Source: Erythroxylum novogranatense (lineage: Eukaryota; Streptophyta; Magnoliopsida; Malpighiales; Erythroxylaceae). Taken from it: a DNA stretch of 64,000 nucleotides. The stretch's first letter is position 1; each line of letters begins with the position of its first letter. The stretch covers positions 64,045,824-64,109,823 of the forward strand of contig CM057232.1 in NCBI GenBank assembly GCA_029891385.1, given 5' to 3'. This document shows positions 47,734 through 58,771 of this stretch, piece by piece. The position numbers were made by a program, and so were the translations under genes. A model generated the notes under the pieces. The model was given only the letters and a program-made list of their open reading frames with translations, ran no database searches and was not told the origin of the DNA.

Positions 47734-47746
47734 TGGTATCGGTAGG
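47734..47746 (+). promoter_or_regulatory. Degenerate primer binding site of copia B
   Basis: TGGTATCGGTAGG where copia A has TGGTATCAGAGCAGG; bases lost after insertion. Confidence 0.7.
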
Positions 47747-48371
47747 TTTTCAAGCATGATTTGGTTCCTATATGGTGGATGCCTAGGTTGGCAATCTTTT
47801 ATGTATACTGCATATTTTTATGTGATAGAAATATATATAGTGTATGTTGCTCTTTTGGTTGTCCATAGAAGTTAAATTTTATCTTGTAAGATTTCTTCAT
47901 TTAGTTTGTAACAAGGAGGGTGGTCTATCATCACCATGTTTCCTCCTTGGTTTCTTTTTCTATTTTATTTGATTTTGTAATGTTCAAAATTGATGTAATG
48001 ATGAAGAAGGAGCAGCCATGGATTGAAGAAATGGAAAGGTAAAATTTTCGTGTATCCTTTGTGTTTTGGCATAAGTTTTGTGAAAACTAAGTTCTTGGAA
48101 TTTTGTTTCAATGAATCATATTTCGCTTATGATTGGAAAACAAGTCCTGGTTTTTGTTTTAAAGAATCCAATTTCAGTTTTGCTAAAATACTAAGTGCTG
48201 TGTTTAATTTTCATGAAATGAGTTTGGTTTTAATAAAACAAGTGCTGGAATTTTTGTCAAAACAAAGATTTAGTTTTCTAAAAATCTAGTCTTTGGATTT
48301 TTATTTTCAAATTGACAAAATTCTAATTTCATAAATGCCATTACATTTTGTTTACGAATGGGTTGGGATCA
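47747..48371 (+). other. Copia B leader, part 1
   Basis: Aligns with 34343-34977 of copia A including the decayed AAGTGCTGG array (about 48085-48300). No gene; the 88-codon frame at 48023-48289 is not conserved in copia A. Continues at 57924. Confidence 0.85.
48367..48371. repeat. Target site duplication of Gypsy-3, left (GATCA)
   Basis: GATCA before the 5' LTR and again at 57919-57923 after the 3' LTR; uninterrupted copia A has GATCA once at the matching place. Confidence 0.95.
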
Positions 48372-48709
48372 TGTTAGACCCCTAACTTTTGATAAAAATT
48401 AGAAATATTAAAATGAATTTAAAGTGAGAAAGAAATTGGTGAGAAAATTATGAATTTAAGGAAATTTGATGAAATTAAGAAAAAATTTATGAGAAAAGAA
48501 TTGTTTAATTTTGAGGACTTTGATATTTGAGTGAACTTATATAGATTATGAGAGGAAAGTGGATGAGTTGATTGAAATAAAGTTAAATAGAAAGAATTAA
48601 AGAGAAAAAAATGTGAAAATTTGAAGAATTTAGAAAGTTTGACTTTTTGGAGAGAGAATGTTTGACTTTAAGAGTTGACTTTTGATGTAAGCAAAATTTG
48701 ATAAAATGG

Positions 48710-49868
48710 TCTTCTGGAAACTTGTAGTTTATGTCAAAAGCTTTTCTTAGATATAAAGTTTGATATTTTTCGATATCGGGAGTGAGAGTTATGATCAGTC
48801 AAAGTTTGTTTGAAGTTTGACTTTAAGAAAAAAATTGACTTTTTAATTGAGACAAAATCCGAGAAAATGATCAACGTGAAACTTGTAGCCTCTATCGAGA
48901 GCCTTTCGTGGACATAAAGTTTGCTATTTTTCGACGTCGGGATTGAGAGATATGAATTTCGGAAAATATGCTTTGTTTTGAAAATGTTATCAAGTATAGA
49001 TTTGCATGTGCTGTACTTCGAGGCCACTCGTCGTATAGATTTAGTCGGAATTGGAAAAAGTGGCTTTACTGAAAGTTGTAGCTTGTATGTCGATCTTTCC
49101 GAAGCCATAAAGTTTGTAATTTTTTGATATCGGGGCTAGGAGTTATGAGCGATGAAAAATTGGAAGTCGTTTAGGAAAAGCTGTTTTGGACAGAATCTGT
49201 GATTGAGGTTTTGACCTCTTTTGAGATCTAATTTGATTTTGAGTACTTCAGGGAAATTGTAGAGCTTCCTTTTACCTTTCCATAGACACCAAATTCGTCA
49301 AATTCCGAGTTCGGAATTAAGAGATATGATTTTCGAAAAATTCAGTTATAGGTGGGTATTCAAGGTTTTGTAACTTTTGCTTGAACTCCGACCCTTTTGC
49401 AATCTTTTGTTATAAATCTTTCGTTCGACATCCGATTGATTTGATTCTTGAAGCGTTGGATTCCTAAGACAATTGCGTTCATGTTTATGAAGAATTATGA
49501 TTTTTAGGAGATTATATGGAAAAAGATTGATTGAACCAAAGTAACAGAAGAGTTATAAGTTATAAGTTGGATAATTTTCTGAACATGGTTCAGTATTTTG
49601 CGATTTTTGGGAGCTGTACAACTCTGATTGAGTTGATTCTTGAGGGAAAATAAAGTTAAGAGATAGGGCTACAACTCTTGTGAAGGGATCAAAATTTAAT
49701 TCCATCCCTAAGATTGTCAAATTCTGGACTGAAGTTATGTTAAAGTTCAGTTTCGGATTTTGTGCAGGTCAGTTAGTAATTTGGCCATAACTTCTTCGTT
49801 TTAGATCCGATTTGAGCGCTGTCAGTGAAGTTGGATTAGTAAGATCGAGAGGAACAATTTTCATGAAG
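48710..49868 (+). repeat. Seven-module bidirectional array in Gypsy-3 5' LTR
   Basis: AO modules start near 48710, 48870, 49060 and 49245 (GAAACTTGTAG...CATAAAGTTTG...CGGGAGTGAGAGTTATGA type). SO modules are near 49409-49492, 49608-49686 and 49783-49868 (CATAACTTCTTCGTT...TTGAGTTGATTCTTGA...CTACAACTCTTGTGAAG type). The two groups face each other and could fold into a long imperfect hairpin. Confidence 0.7.
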
Positions 49869-51782
49869 AAAGTTTATCCAAATTATTTCATCTAGATGCT
49901 GGAAATCAGGACGCAAGTTATCAGTTTTTCAAAATCCTGCACAGGGGTAATTTTGGAATTAGGCAAATAAGTGAGGGCAAAATAGTCATTTGCCCTCCAT
50001 TTTTAATGAGGTGGCAGAACACATGGGAGGCTGTCATTTTGTGTTCTGGAATGCACGAAATTGAAGCAAAATGAAAGAAAGAAAAGATGAAGAAGAGAGA
50101 AGAAGGAGAGGGGCGATAGTGGAGAAGGGAGGAGAAGCAAGTTTCAATTTTTTCTCCATGTTTCTCAAGGGTGATTTTCGTTAGTTTTAAGAGTAAAGAG
50201 GAGGAAGAAGAACATGGAAGCTTGCAACATGAAGAAATTCGAAAATTAGAGAGAAAAAGGTAAGAGAGAGAAAGTTTTGATTTTGAAATTTTTATGAGTT
50301 TGTTGATTGATTTGGCTTGGAATGGATATGAATTGAGTTTATCAATGATTATTTAAAGAGATTAGACTATGGTTATATTTAATTTTGGTTATGGAAAATT
50401 TTAGAGAGAGAAAGCTTAGTGAAGAAGATGATGAATAGTGAAATTTGAGGATTTTTTAAATTGATGATTTAGATAGATTGAATTAGTGATGAATTTGAGA
50501 TATCCTAAGTTAATTTTGATGTTTATGCTTTAGGTGAAGTTTAATTTGAAAATTGGTAAATTTGGAGTTTAGGCCAAATTATGAATTTTGGGGTTTTTGT
50601 GAATTAATGGTGTAGAATCATAATTAAGAGTAGGAATTGATGAAATGTGAAATCAATTTTGAAGAAATTATGTTTTATGAGATTGAATTTGGGTGTATTG
50701 GTTTAGGCCAATTTTGAAAATTGGGGATTTTCAAAATTGGAGATTGAAATAGCTTGGAATTATGGTAAATTGGTGAATTCCTAAGTTAATTTTGAAAATT
50801 ATGCTATTTATGATGTGAATTTGGATTATTATGGTTTAGGTTTTGTTAAATTGGAAGAGAGAGAAGCAAAAGTCAAATTGAAGCATTGGACAAGTTGCTT
50901 GCATGGAAATAAGGTGGGTAGTATATTTATTTATTGAATTATAAGCTAAATGTGACTTTTAAAAATTAAAGAAAGCAATTGTTGAAAAAAAAATGTTTGA
51001 AAAAAAAATGTAAATAGTTGAAATTATGATTTCAAAGGATGAAAATGAGTTTAAGAAATACAAGACTTATGAACTTCATGGGTTTCAAATTATTTGATTT
51101 ATGATTTAAAGAAATTAGTGCATATTTTGTCATGAATGTGATTATTATGTGATTAATTTGATGCTATGAATTGCATTAGATGATTATGTGATTTTATGTG
51201 ATTTTATGCTTGTGTCATTTATGACACAATTTGATGTTATGAATTGAAAATATGAAAATCAAGAGATTTTAAAAGGTACCTTTGGGCAATCAATTCGTTT
51301 TAGTTATGTGTTAAGTGGGTTTGGTCAGGTCCTTTGTGAGTCATATTGTCTCTACTGTTTAAGCCTTCACCAATGTGCTGCAATAGGCAATGGAGATCCG
51401 ATTCGGACTCCTTTCACTACTACACCGGACCGTTATGCGGGAAAGTGTAGTACGTCTATTCCACTACCGCATGACCGTTATGTGGGAATGTGCGATGCGT
51501 CTGTTAGACCGAACCAAACCAATTACGATGTGTTATGTGTTTTGATTTGTTTATAATGTGATGCATTCATATTTAAAGTGTGCATGATTTGAAAAAGGTT
51601 CGAGATTTTGAGAAATAAGACAAGAAATTTATAATCATGAAACTTGGAAGGTTTATGTAAGTTTTGAAAAGTTTGAAAATGAGATTTTGGATAAATGCTT
51701 AAATAGGAAATTTTGAAAAGTTTGAAAAGTTTTAAAAGAAAATATTTTTCGCTTATTGTTCGGTTTATAAATGTATTATCCA

Positions 51783-51796
51783 GAGCTTCCGAGCTC
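51783..51796 (+). promoter_or_regulatory. Conserved LTR hairpin, Gypsy-3 5' LTR
   Basis: GAGCT-TCCG-AGCTC followed by ACCCC, then CCCCAAATCTCCG. Copy in the 3' LTR at 56939-56952. About 970 bases before the LTR end. Confidence 0.5.
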
Positions 51797-52764
51797 ACCC
51801 CTTTCATCCCCAAATCTCCGTGTTTTTACGCAGAGATCGGATGGAAGACGAGTATGATCACAAATCAGACTTGTGCATGTTCGTATTATGCTTAAAGTTT
51901 GATGTGGTATTAGATCTTTATGGATAGTTAGAAAGCTAGTAAAGTGTATTTGAGTCCGATTGTATATGAATGGTTTTGCTTGTGGCCAGTAAATGTATAA
52001 GATTGTATTGTGTTGAATGAGTTATAAGTATGATTATACTTTATGTATGAAATTGGATTTTGAATGTGGTTGGGATTGATTGAGATTTTGAGTTGAGATG
52101 GTTATGGATTGAATTTATGAAGTGTTTAGAATTAAGATTGTGTTCTGCTGGTGTTTGGATGCCGGACGGGAGGTTCGATGTTGTCTTGTGTTATTGGATG
52201 GATTACGATATTAGAAGTGCGTTTGCTTTGTTTTAAATTTTGGGTGTCAAAATACAAATTAGTTATCTTCGTCGAAATTCAAAAAATTTCGATAAAATGG
52301 GTTTAAAGAAATGAGTTTGAGGATTTATATGAATGTATAAGAAATGATTAAGATGGATGAAGTGAGAAAGAATAGAAATGTAGGGATTGTTTATATGTTG
52401 AATGAGTTTGATTAAAGAGAAAAGGAAAGAATAAGAAAAAAAAATGTTATACCGGATTTGAAATGTCATAAGGTTTCCAACGCAATTATGTTCACTCGAT
52501 CGTTTTCTATGATTTTTGTGTTCGGATGTCGGATCTGTTCTACTTGATTTCGTTTCGCTTTGAAATCTATTCGTTAGGTTCGAGACGACTTCGATTTGTT
52601 TTGTTACGAATTGATTCCGAATTCGACTTTCGAAATCTGTTCGTTTAGTTCGTTTTCGCTATTGACTTCCGCATTTTATTTTCGATCCGAAATTTCCGTT
52701 GCCATCCGATTCCGTTTCCTTCGTTCGGTTGGGATCCGGTTCCCGGATCGGGTCTCAACATTTA

Positions 52765-52777
52765 TGGTATCAGAGCC
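52765..52777 (+). promoter_or_regulatory. Primer binding site of Gypsy-3
   Basis: TGGTATCAGAGCC four bases after the LTR end CAACA; perfect match to the initiator Met tRNA primer. Confidence 0.95.
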
Positions 52778-52956
52778 CAGTATTATGAACTTGGGCGATA
52801 TGTTTGTTTCATGAGCAATTTTCGGATAAGTGTCAGAGCCCAGTACTATGGTCTTAACTGGGCATATAAGATCGATGAGAGTGTATAAGGATAAAAATCG
52901 AATTTGTGAGAATGTCAGAGATCAGTATTATGATCATACTTGGGCTATAGGTTTGG
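52765..52956 (+). repeat. Triplicated primer-site-plus-hairpin unit
   Basis: Three related units: TATCAGAGCCCAGTATTATG (about 52768), TGTCAGAGCCCAGTACTATG (about 52831) and TGTCAGAGATCAGTATTATG (about 52913), each followed by a CTGGGC or CTTGGGC word. GCCCAG...CTGGGC in unit 2 gives a 6 bp stem, units 1 and 3 weaker ones. Only the first keeps the full TGGTATCAGAGCC. Confidence 0.7.
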
Positions 52957-53514
52957 TAAGATTGAAATTATGAGAATGTGTATAAGTGATATGCATGAGG
53001 TTTTGAAAAGAGGTAAATTGATAAGATTAAATAAGTAAGAATTGAGAAATGAAGTGAATGTCCTTGTTATGAATTATATGAAGAACCTAGTGGATGGTTT
53101 GATTAAGGTGATGAGTGATGTTTGATTTGAAGAAAGTGTTAATGGACATTGAGAGCAGAATTACATGATGAATTTAGAGGAATTGATTTCGAATATGCAT
53201 ATGTGAGATGCAAATTTTGAATAATGAGATAAATTGGTAGAGAAATGTGTATAGCAATTCAAAGAATTAAGTGAAATGATGATTATGGTCCATATTAAGA
53301 GTCATTACGACATGGACCATTGACTTGTTTAAAATGTTAAGGAAAAATGTTAAAGAATATGGAGTTATAGAACTAGTGAGTTTGATATGATGTTGGATGG
53401 AGAAATTGATTTAAGAATTGAGAAATTATGAAGAGATTGAGAAATATTTATGAGAAGGAATGAGATAAGAAATATTATGTTCTTAAGTGTGAATTTCGAG
53501 GACGAAATTCTTTT
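52778..53514 (+). other. Non-coding interior of Gypsy-3
   Basis: After the triplicated unit, about 560 bases of A/G-rich, C-poor sequence with stops in all frames and no recognisable domain. It ends in the conserved GAATTTCGAGGACGAAATTC. Confidence 0.85.
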
Positions 53515-53528
53515 AAGAAGAGGAGAAA
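53515..53528 (+). promoter_or_regulatory. Polypurine tract of Gypsy-3
   Basis: AAGAAGAGGAGAAA directly before the 3' LTR start TGTTGGACC. Confidence 0.9.
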
Positions 53529-56500
53529 TGTTGGACCCCGAACTTTTGATAAAAATTAGAAATATTAAAATGAATTTAAAGTGAGAAAGAAATTGGTGAG
53601 AAAATTATGAATTTAAGGAAATTTGATGAAATTAAGAAAAAATTTATGAGAAAAGAATTGTTTAATTTTGAGGACTTTGATATTTGAGTGAACTTATATG
53701 GATTATGAGAGGAAAGTGGATGAGTTGATTGAAATAAAGTTAAATAAAAAGAATTAAAGAGAAAAAAATGTGAAAATTTGAAGAATTTAGAAAGTTTGAC
53801 TTTTTGGAGAGAGAATGTTTGACTTTGAGAGTTCACTTTTGATGTAGGCAAAATTTGATAAAATGGTCTTATGGAAACTTGTAGTTTATGTCAAGAGCTT
53901 TTCGTAGATATAAAGTTTGATACTTTTCGATATCGGGAGTGAGAGTTATGATCAGTCAAAGTTCGTTTGAAGTTTGACTTTAAGAAAAAAATTGACTTTT
54001 TAATTGAGGCAAAATCTGAGAAAATGATCAACGTGAAACTTGTAGCCTCTGTCGAGAGCTTTTTGTGGACATAAAGTTTGCTATTTTTCGACGTCGGGAT
54101 TGAGAGATATGAATTTCGGAAGATATGCTTTGTTTTGAAAATGTTATCAAGTATAGATTTGCATGTGCTGTACTTCGAGGCCACTCGTCGTATGGATTTA
54201 GTCGGAATTGGAAAAAGTGGCTTTACTGAAAGTTGTAGCTTGTATGTCGATCTTTCCGACGCCATAAAGTTTGTAATTTTTTGATATCGGGGCTAGGAGT
54301 TATGAGCGATGAAAAATTGGAAGTCGTTTAGGAAAAGCTGTTTTGGACAGAATCTGTGATTGAGGTTTTGACCTCTTTTGAGATCTAATTTGATTTTGAG
54401 TACTTCAGGGAAATTGTAGAGCTTCCTTTTACCTTTCCATAGACACCAAATTCGTCAAATTCCGAGTTCGGAATTAAGAGATATGATTTTCGAAAAATTC
54501 AGTTATAGGTGGGTATTTAAGGTTTTGTAACTTTTGCTTGAACTCCGACCCTTTTGCAATCTTTTGTTATAAATCTTTCGTCTGACATCCGATTGATTTG
54601 ATTCTTGAAGCATTGGATTCCTAAGACAATTGCGTTCATGTTTATGAAGAATTATGATTTTTAGGAGATTATATGGAAAGAGATTGATTGAACCAAAGTA
54701 AGAGATGAGTTATAGGTTATAAGTTGGATAATTTTCTGAACATGGTTCAATATTTTGCGATTTCCGGGAGCTGTACAACTCCGATTGAGTTGGTTCTTGA
54801 GGGAAAATAAAGTTAAGAGATAGGGCTACAACTCTTGTGAAGGGATCGAAATTTAATTCCATCCCTAAGATTGTCAAATTTTGGACTGAAGTTATGTTAA
54901 AGTTCAGTTTCGGATTTTGTGCAGGTCAGTTAGTAATTTGGCCATAACTTCTTCGTTTTCGATCCGATTTGAGCTCTGTCGGTGGCGTTGGATTAGTAAG
55001 ATCGAGAGGAACAATTTTCATGAAGAAAGTTTATCCAAATTATTTCATCTAGATGCTGGAAATCAGGACGCAAGTTATCAGTTTTTCAAAATCCTGCACA
55101 GGGGTAATTTTGGAATTAGGCAAATAAGTGAGGGCAAAATAGTCATTTGCCCTCCATTTTTAATGAGGTGGCAGAACACATGGGAGAATGTCGTTTTGTG
55201 TTCTGGAATGCACGAAATTGAAGCAAAATGAAAGAAAGAAAAGATGAAGAAGAGAGAAGAAGGAGAGGGGCGATAGTGGAGAAGGGAGGAGAAGCAAGTT
55301 TCAATTTTTTCTCCATGTTTCTCAAGGGTGATTTTCGTTAGTTTTAAGAGTAAAGAGGAGGAAGAAGAACATGGAAGCTTGCAACATGAAGAAATTCGAA
55401 AATTAGAGAGAAAAGGTAAGAGAGAAAGTTTTGATTTTGAAATTTTATGAGTTTGTTGATTGATTTGGCTTGGAATGGATATGAATTGAGTTTATCTATG
55501 ATTATTTAAAGAGATTAGACTATGGTTATATTTAATTTTGGTTATGGAAAATTTTAGAGAGAGAAAGCTTAGTGAAGAAGATGATGAATAGTGAAATTTG
55601 GGGATTTTTGAAATTGTTGATTTAGATAGATTGAATTAGTGATGAATTTGAGATATCCTAAGTTAATTTTGATGTTTATGCTTTAGGTGAAGTTTAATTT
55701 GAAAATTGGTAAATTTGGAGTTTAGGCCAAATTAGGAATTTTGGGGTTTTTGTGAATTAATGGTGTAAAATCATAATTAAGAGTAGGAATTGATGAAATG
55801 TGAAATCAATTTTGAAGAAATTATGTTTTATGAGATTGAATTTGGGTGTATTGGTTTAGGCCAATTTTGAAAATTGGAGATTTTCAAAATTGGAGATTGA
55901 AATAACTTGGAATTATGGTAAATTGGTGAATTCCTAAGTTAATTTTGAAAATTATGCTATTTATGATGTGAATTTGGATTATTATGGTTTAGGTTTTGTT
56001 AAATTGGAAGAGAGAAGCAAAAGTCAAATTGAAGCATTGGACAAGTTGCTTGCATGGAAATAAGGTGGGTAGTATATTTATTTATTGAATTATAAGCTAA
56101 ATGTGACTTTTAAAATTAAAGAAAACAATTGTTGAAAAAAAAATGTTTGAAAAAAATGTAAATAGTTGAAATTATGATTTCAAAGGATGAAAATGAGTTT
56201 AAGAAATACAAGACTTATGAACTTCATGGGTTTCAAATTATTTGATTTATGATTTAAAGAAATTAGTGCATATTTTGTCATGAATGTGATTATTATGTGA
56301 TTAATTTGATGCTATGAATTGCATTAGATGATTATGTGAATTTATGTGATTTTATGCTTGTGTCATTTATGACACAATTTGATGTTATGAATTGAAAAAT
56401 ATGAAAAATCAAGAGATTTTAAAAAGGTGCCTTCGGGCAATCTGAATTCCGTTTTCGTTATGTGTTAAGTGGGTTTGGTCAGGTCCTTTGTGAGTCGTAT

Positions 56501-57918
56501 TGTCTCTACTGTTTAAGCCTTAGCATTTGCTGCAATAGGCAATGGAGATCCGATTACGGACTCCTTTCACGGCTACACCGGATCATTATGCGAGAAAGTG
56601 TAGTGCGTCTGTTTATTACCGCATGACCGTTATCTTGAATGTGCGATACGTCTGTTAGGACCGAACCAAACCAATTCTGATGTGTTATGTGTTTTTGATT
56701 TGTTTATAATGTGATGCATTCATATTTAAAGCTGTGCATGATTTGAAAAAGGTTCGAGATTTTGAGAAATAAGACAGTAAATTTATAATCATGAAATTTC
56801 GGAAGGTTTATGTAAGTTTTGAAAAGTTTGAAAATGAGATTTTGGATAAATGCTTAAATAGGAAATTTTTGAAAAGTTTGAAAAGTTTAAAAAGAAAATA
56901 TTTTTCGCTTATTGTTCGGTTTATAAATGTATTATCCAGAGCTTCCGAGCTCACCCCCTTTCATCCCCAAATCTCCGGGTTTTATGCGAAGATCGGATGG
57001 AAGGCGAGTATGATCACAGTCCGACTTGTGCATGTTCGTATTATGCTTAAAGTTTGATGTGGTATTAGATCTTTATGGATAGTTAGAAAGCTAGTAAAGT
57101 GTATTTGAGTCCGATTGTATATGAATGGTTTTGCTTGTGGCCAGTAAATGTATAAGATTGTATTGTGTTCGGAATGAGTTATAAGTATGATTATACTTTA
57201 TGTATGAAATTGGATTTTGAATGTGGTTGGGATTGATTGAGATTTTGAGTTGAGATGGTTATGGATTGAATTTATGAAGTGTTTAGAATTAAGATTGTGT
57301 TCTGCTGGTGTTTGGATGCCGGACGGGAGGTTCGATGTTGCCTTGTGTTATTGGATGGATTACGATATTAGAAGTGCGTTTGCTTTGTTTTAAATTTTTG
57401 GGCTGTCAAAATATAGTCGTTATGCTGCCGAAATTTCAGTAAAATTTCGGTAAAATGGGTTTAAAGAAATGAGTTTGAGGATTTATATGAATGTATAAGA
57501 AATGATTAAGATGGATGAAGTGAGAAAGAATAGAAATGTAGGGATTGTTTATATGTTGAATGAGTTTGATTAAAGAGAAAAGGAAAGAATAAGAAAAAAA
57601 AATGTTATACCGGATTTGAAATGTCATAAGGTTTCCAACGCAATTATGTTCACTCGATCGTTTGCTATGATTTTTGTGTTCGGATGTCGGATCTGTTCTA
57701 CTTGATTTCGTTTCGCTTTGAAATCTATTCGTTAGGTTCGAGACGACTTCGATTTGTTTTGTTACGAATTGATTCCGAATTCGACTTTCGAAATCTGTTC
57801 GTTTAGTTCGTTTTTGCTATTGACTTCCACATTTTGTTTTCGATCCGAAATTTCCGTTGCCATCCGATTCCGCTTCCTTCATTCGGTTGGGATCCGGTTC
57901 TCGGATCGGGTCCCAACA
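53529..57918 (+). repeat. 3' LTR of Gypsy-3 (4390 bp)
   Basis: Co-linear with 48372-52760, offset about 5157. Differences are scattered substitutions and 1-3 base indels, denser around 56440-56660. Carries the same seven-module array at about 53867-55026. Open frames at 53891-54265 and 54078-54284 mirror those of the 5' LTR. Confidence 0.95.
53867..55026 (+). repeat. Seven-module bidirectional array in Gypsy-3 3' LTR
   Basis: LTR duplicate of 48710-49868, same four AO then three SO order. Confidence 0.7.
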
Positions 57919-57923
57919 GATCA
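57919..57923. repeat. Target site duplication of Gypsy-3, right (GATCA)
   Basis: Pairs with 48367-48371; copia B leader resumes after it with TGTTAGCGAAGAG. Confidence 0.95.
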
Positions 57924-58771
57924 TGTTAGCGAAGAGTTCGAAGCGGAAGATCCGAGATGAAGAAGCATATTTTGGACCTAAAAGGCTTGTAATTATTTTA
58001 TGTTTCTAGGATGGACAATCAAAAGTGGCTTTATTAGTTCATGTGATTAATGGAGAAATGAATGCTTGTAATATGTGATATTATGTGATTGCATGTCATT
58101 TAGAAAATTGCCAACCCTAGGCCTTGCCATGCATTCATTATGTATGAGATATATAATGAAACAATATAGGATGGATAATAAATTGCATCTAGACAAGATG
58201 GTATTTAAAACTTAAAGCCCAAAAAGATTGAGTGGGAGAGGATGCTCCTGTGAGAGTCCACGGTCTCCAAATGATGGCCCGTTTGCATGTGGTGAAGTGT
58301 TACTCCCCATCGGAGGGCATGGATACTAGATCTTGCATGGTTTGGGTCTCCTAAGGATAAGTCCACTTAATGATAGCAAATGTGACCTCCCACCGAGGCA
58401 TGATTTGTAGGTATCTTTAGTGAATGAATCAAATGGTTATACACTCAACATTTTTATCAATAAACCGCCCACCGTAGCTCATTGGTAAAAGTATGGACCA
58501 AATTAAGACGCTTCTTAAAAATTGAGCATGAGATGCTTGGTAGTTTTTTGAGTGGGAGGGTCCCGTTTTTCTTTTAATAGATAAGATGGCCCACCGTCAC
58601 TTAGTCTGTTATAGATAAGAAAAATAACCACCGATAATGTTTTAATTTTTAAGTTTTGTTAAATCTATCATCATGCATACATGCATCATGTTTTATACAA
58701 AGTTCCATAAATTGTTGACTAGTATGCTCATGTTTTAATAATTTATATTTTCGCACATAATCAACCACAAA
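57924..58771 (+). other. Copia B leader, part 2
   Basis: Continues copia B leader, aligning with 34978-35833 of copia A, including the CCCACCGTAGC and CCCACCGTC words (58465-58600). No coding frame. Confidence 0.88.

Larger units (their letters stand above)
48372..52760 (+). repeat. 5' LTR of Gypsy-3 (4389 bp)
   Basis: Unusually long. Contains four AO modules then three SO modules (48710-49868), a purine-rich C-poor stretch (50050-51250), the hairpin/CACCC element (51783-51796) and a CG-richer end (52500-52760). The 124-codon minus-strand frame at 48734-49108 lies across the modules and recurs in the 3' LTR only because the LTRs are duplicates. Confidence 0.95.
48372..57918 (+). mobile_element. 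Gypsy-3: complete non-autonomous LTR element with giant LTRs and 768 bp interior
   Basis: 9547 bp in total: LTRs of 4389 and 4390 bp around 768 bp. TGTTAGACC / TGTTGGACC starts, CAACA ends, primer site, polypurine tract and exact 5 bp target duplications are all present, so it integrated as a normal retrotransposon. No gag or pol is present. The LTRs are nearly identical by eye (about 98 percent), so insertion is recent and proteins must have come from a relative. The final GAATTTCGAGGACGAAATT before the polypurine tract is the typical Tekay pol end, pointing to a Tekay-type ancestor. Confidence 0.95.

Noticed and set aside
48734..49108. 124-codon minus-strand open frame, repeated with high identity at 53891-54265
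   Set aside because: The two copies are the same position of the two Gypsy-3 LTRs. Similarity comes from LTR duplication, and the frame lies across degenerate repeats with no protein family.
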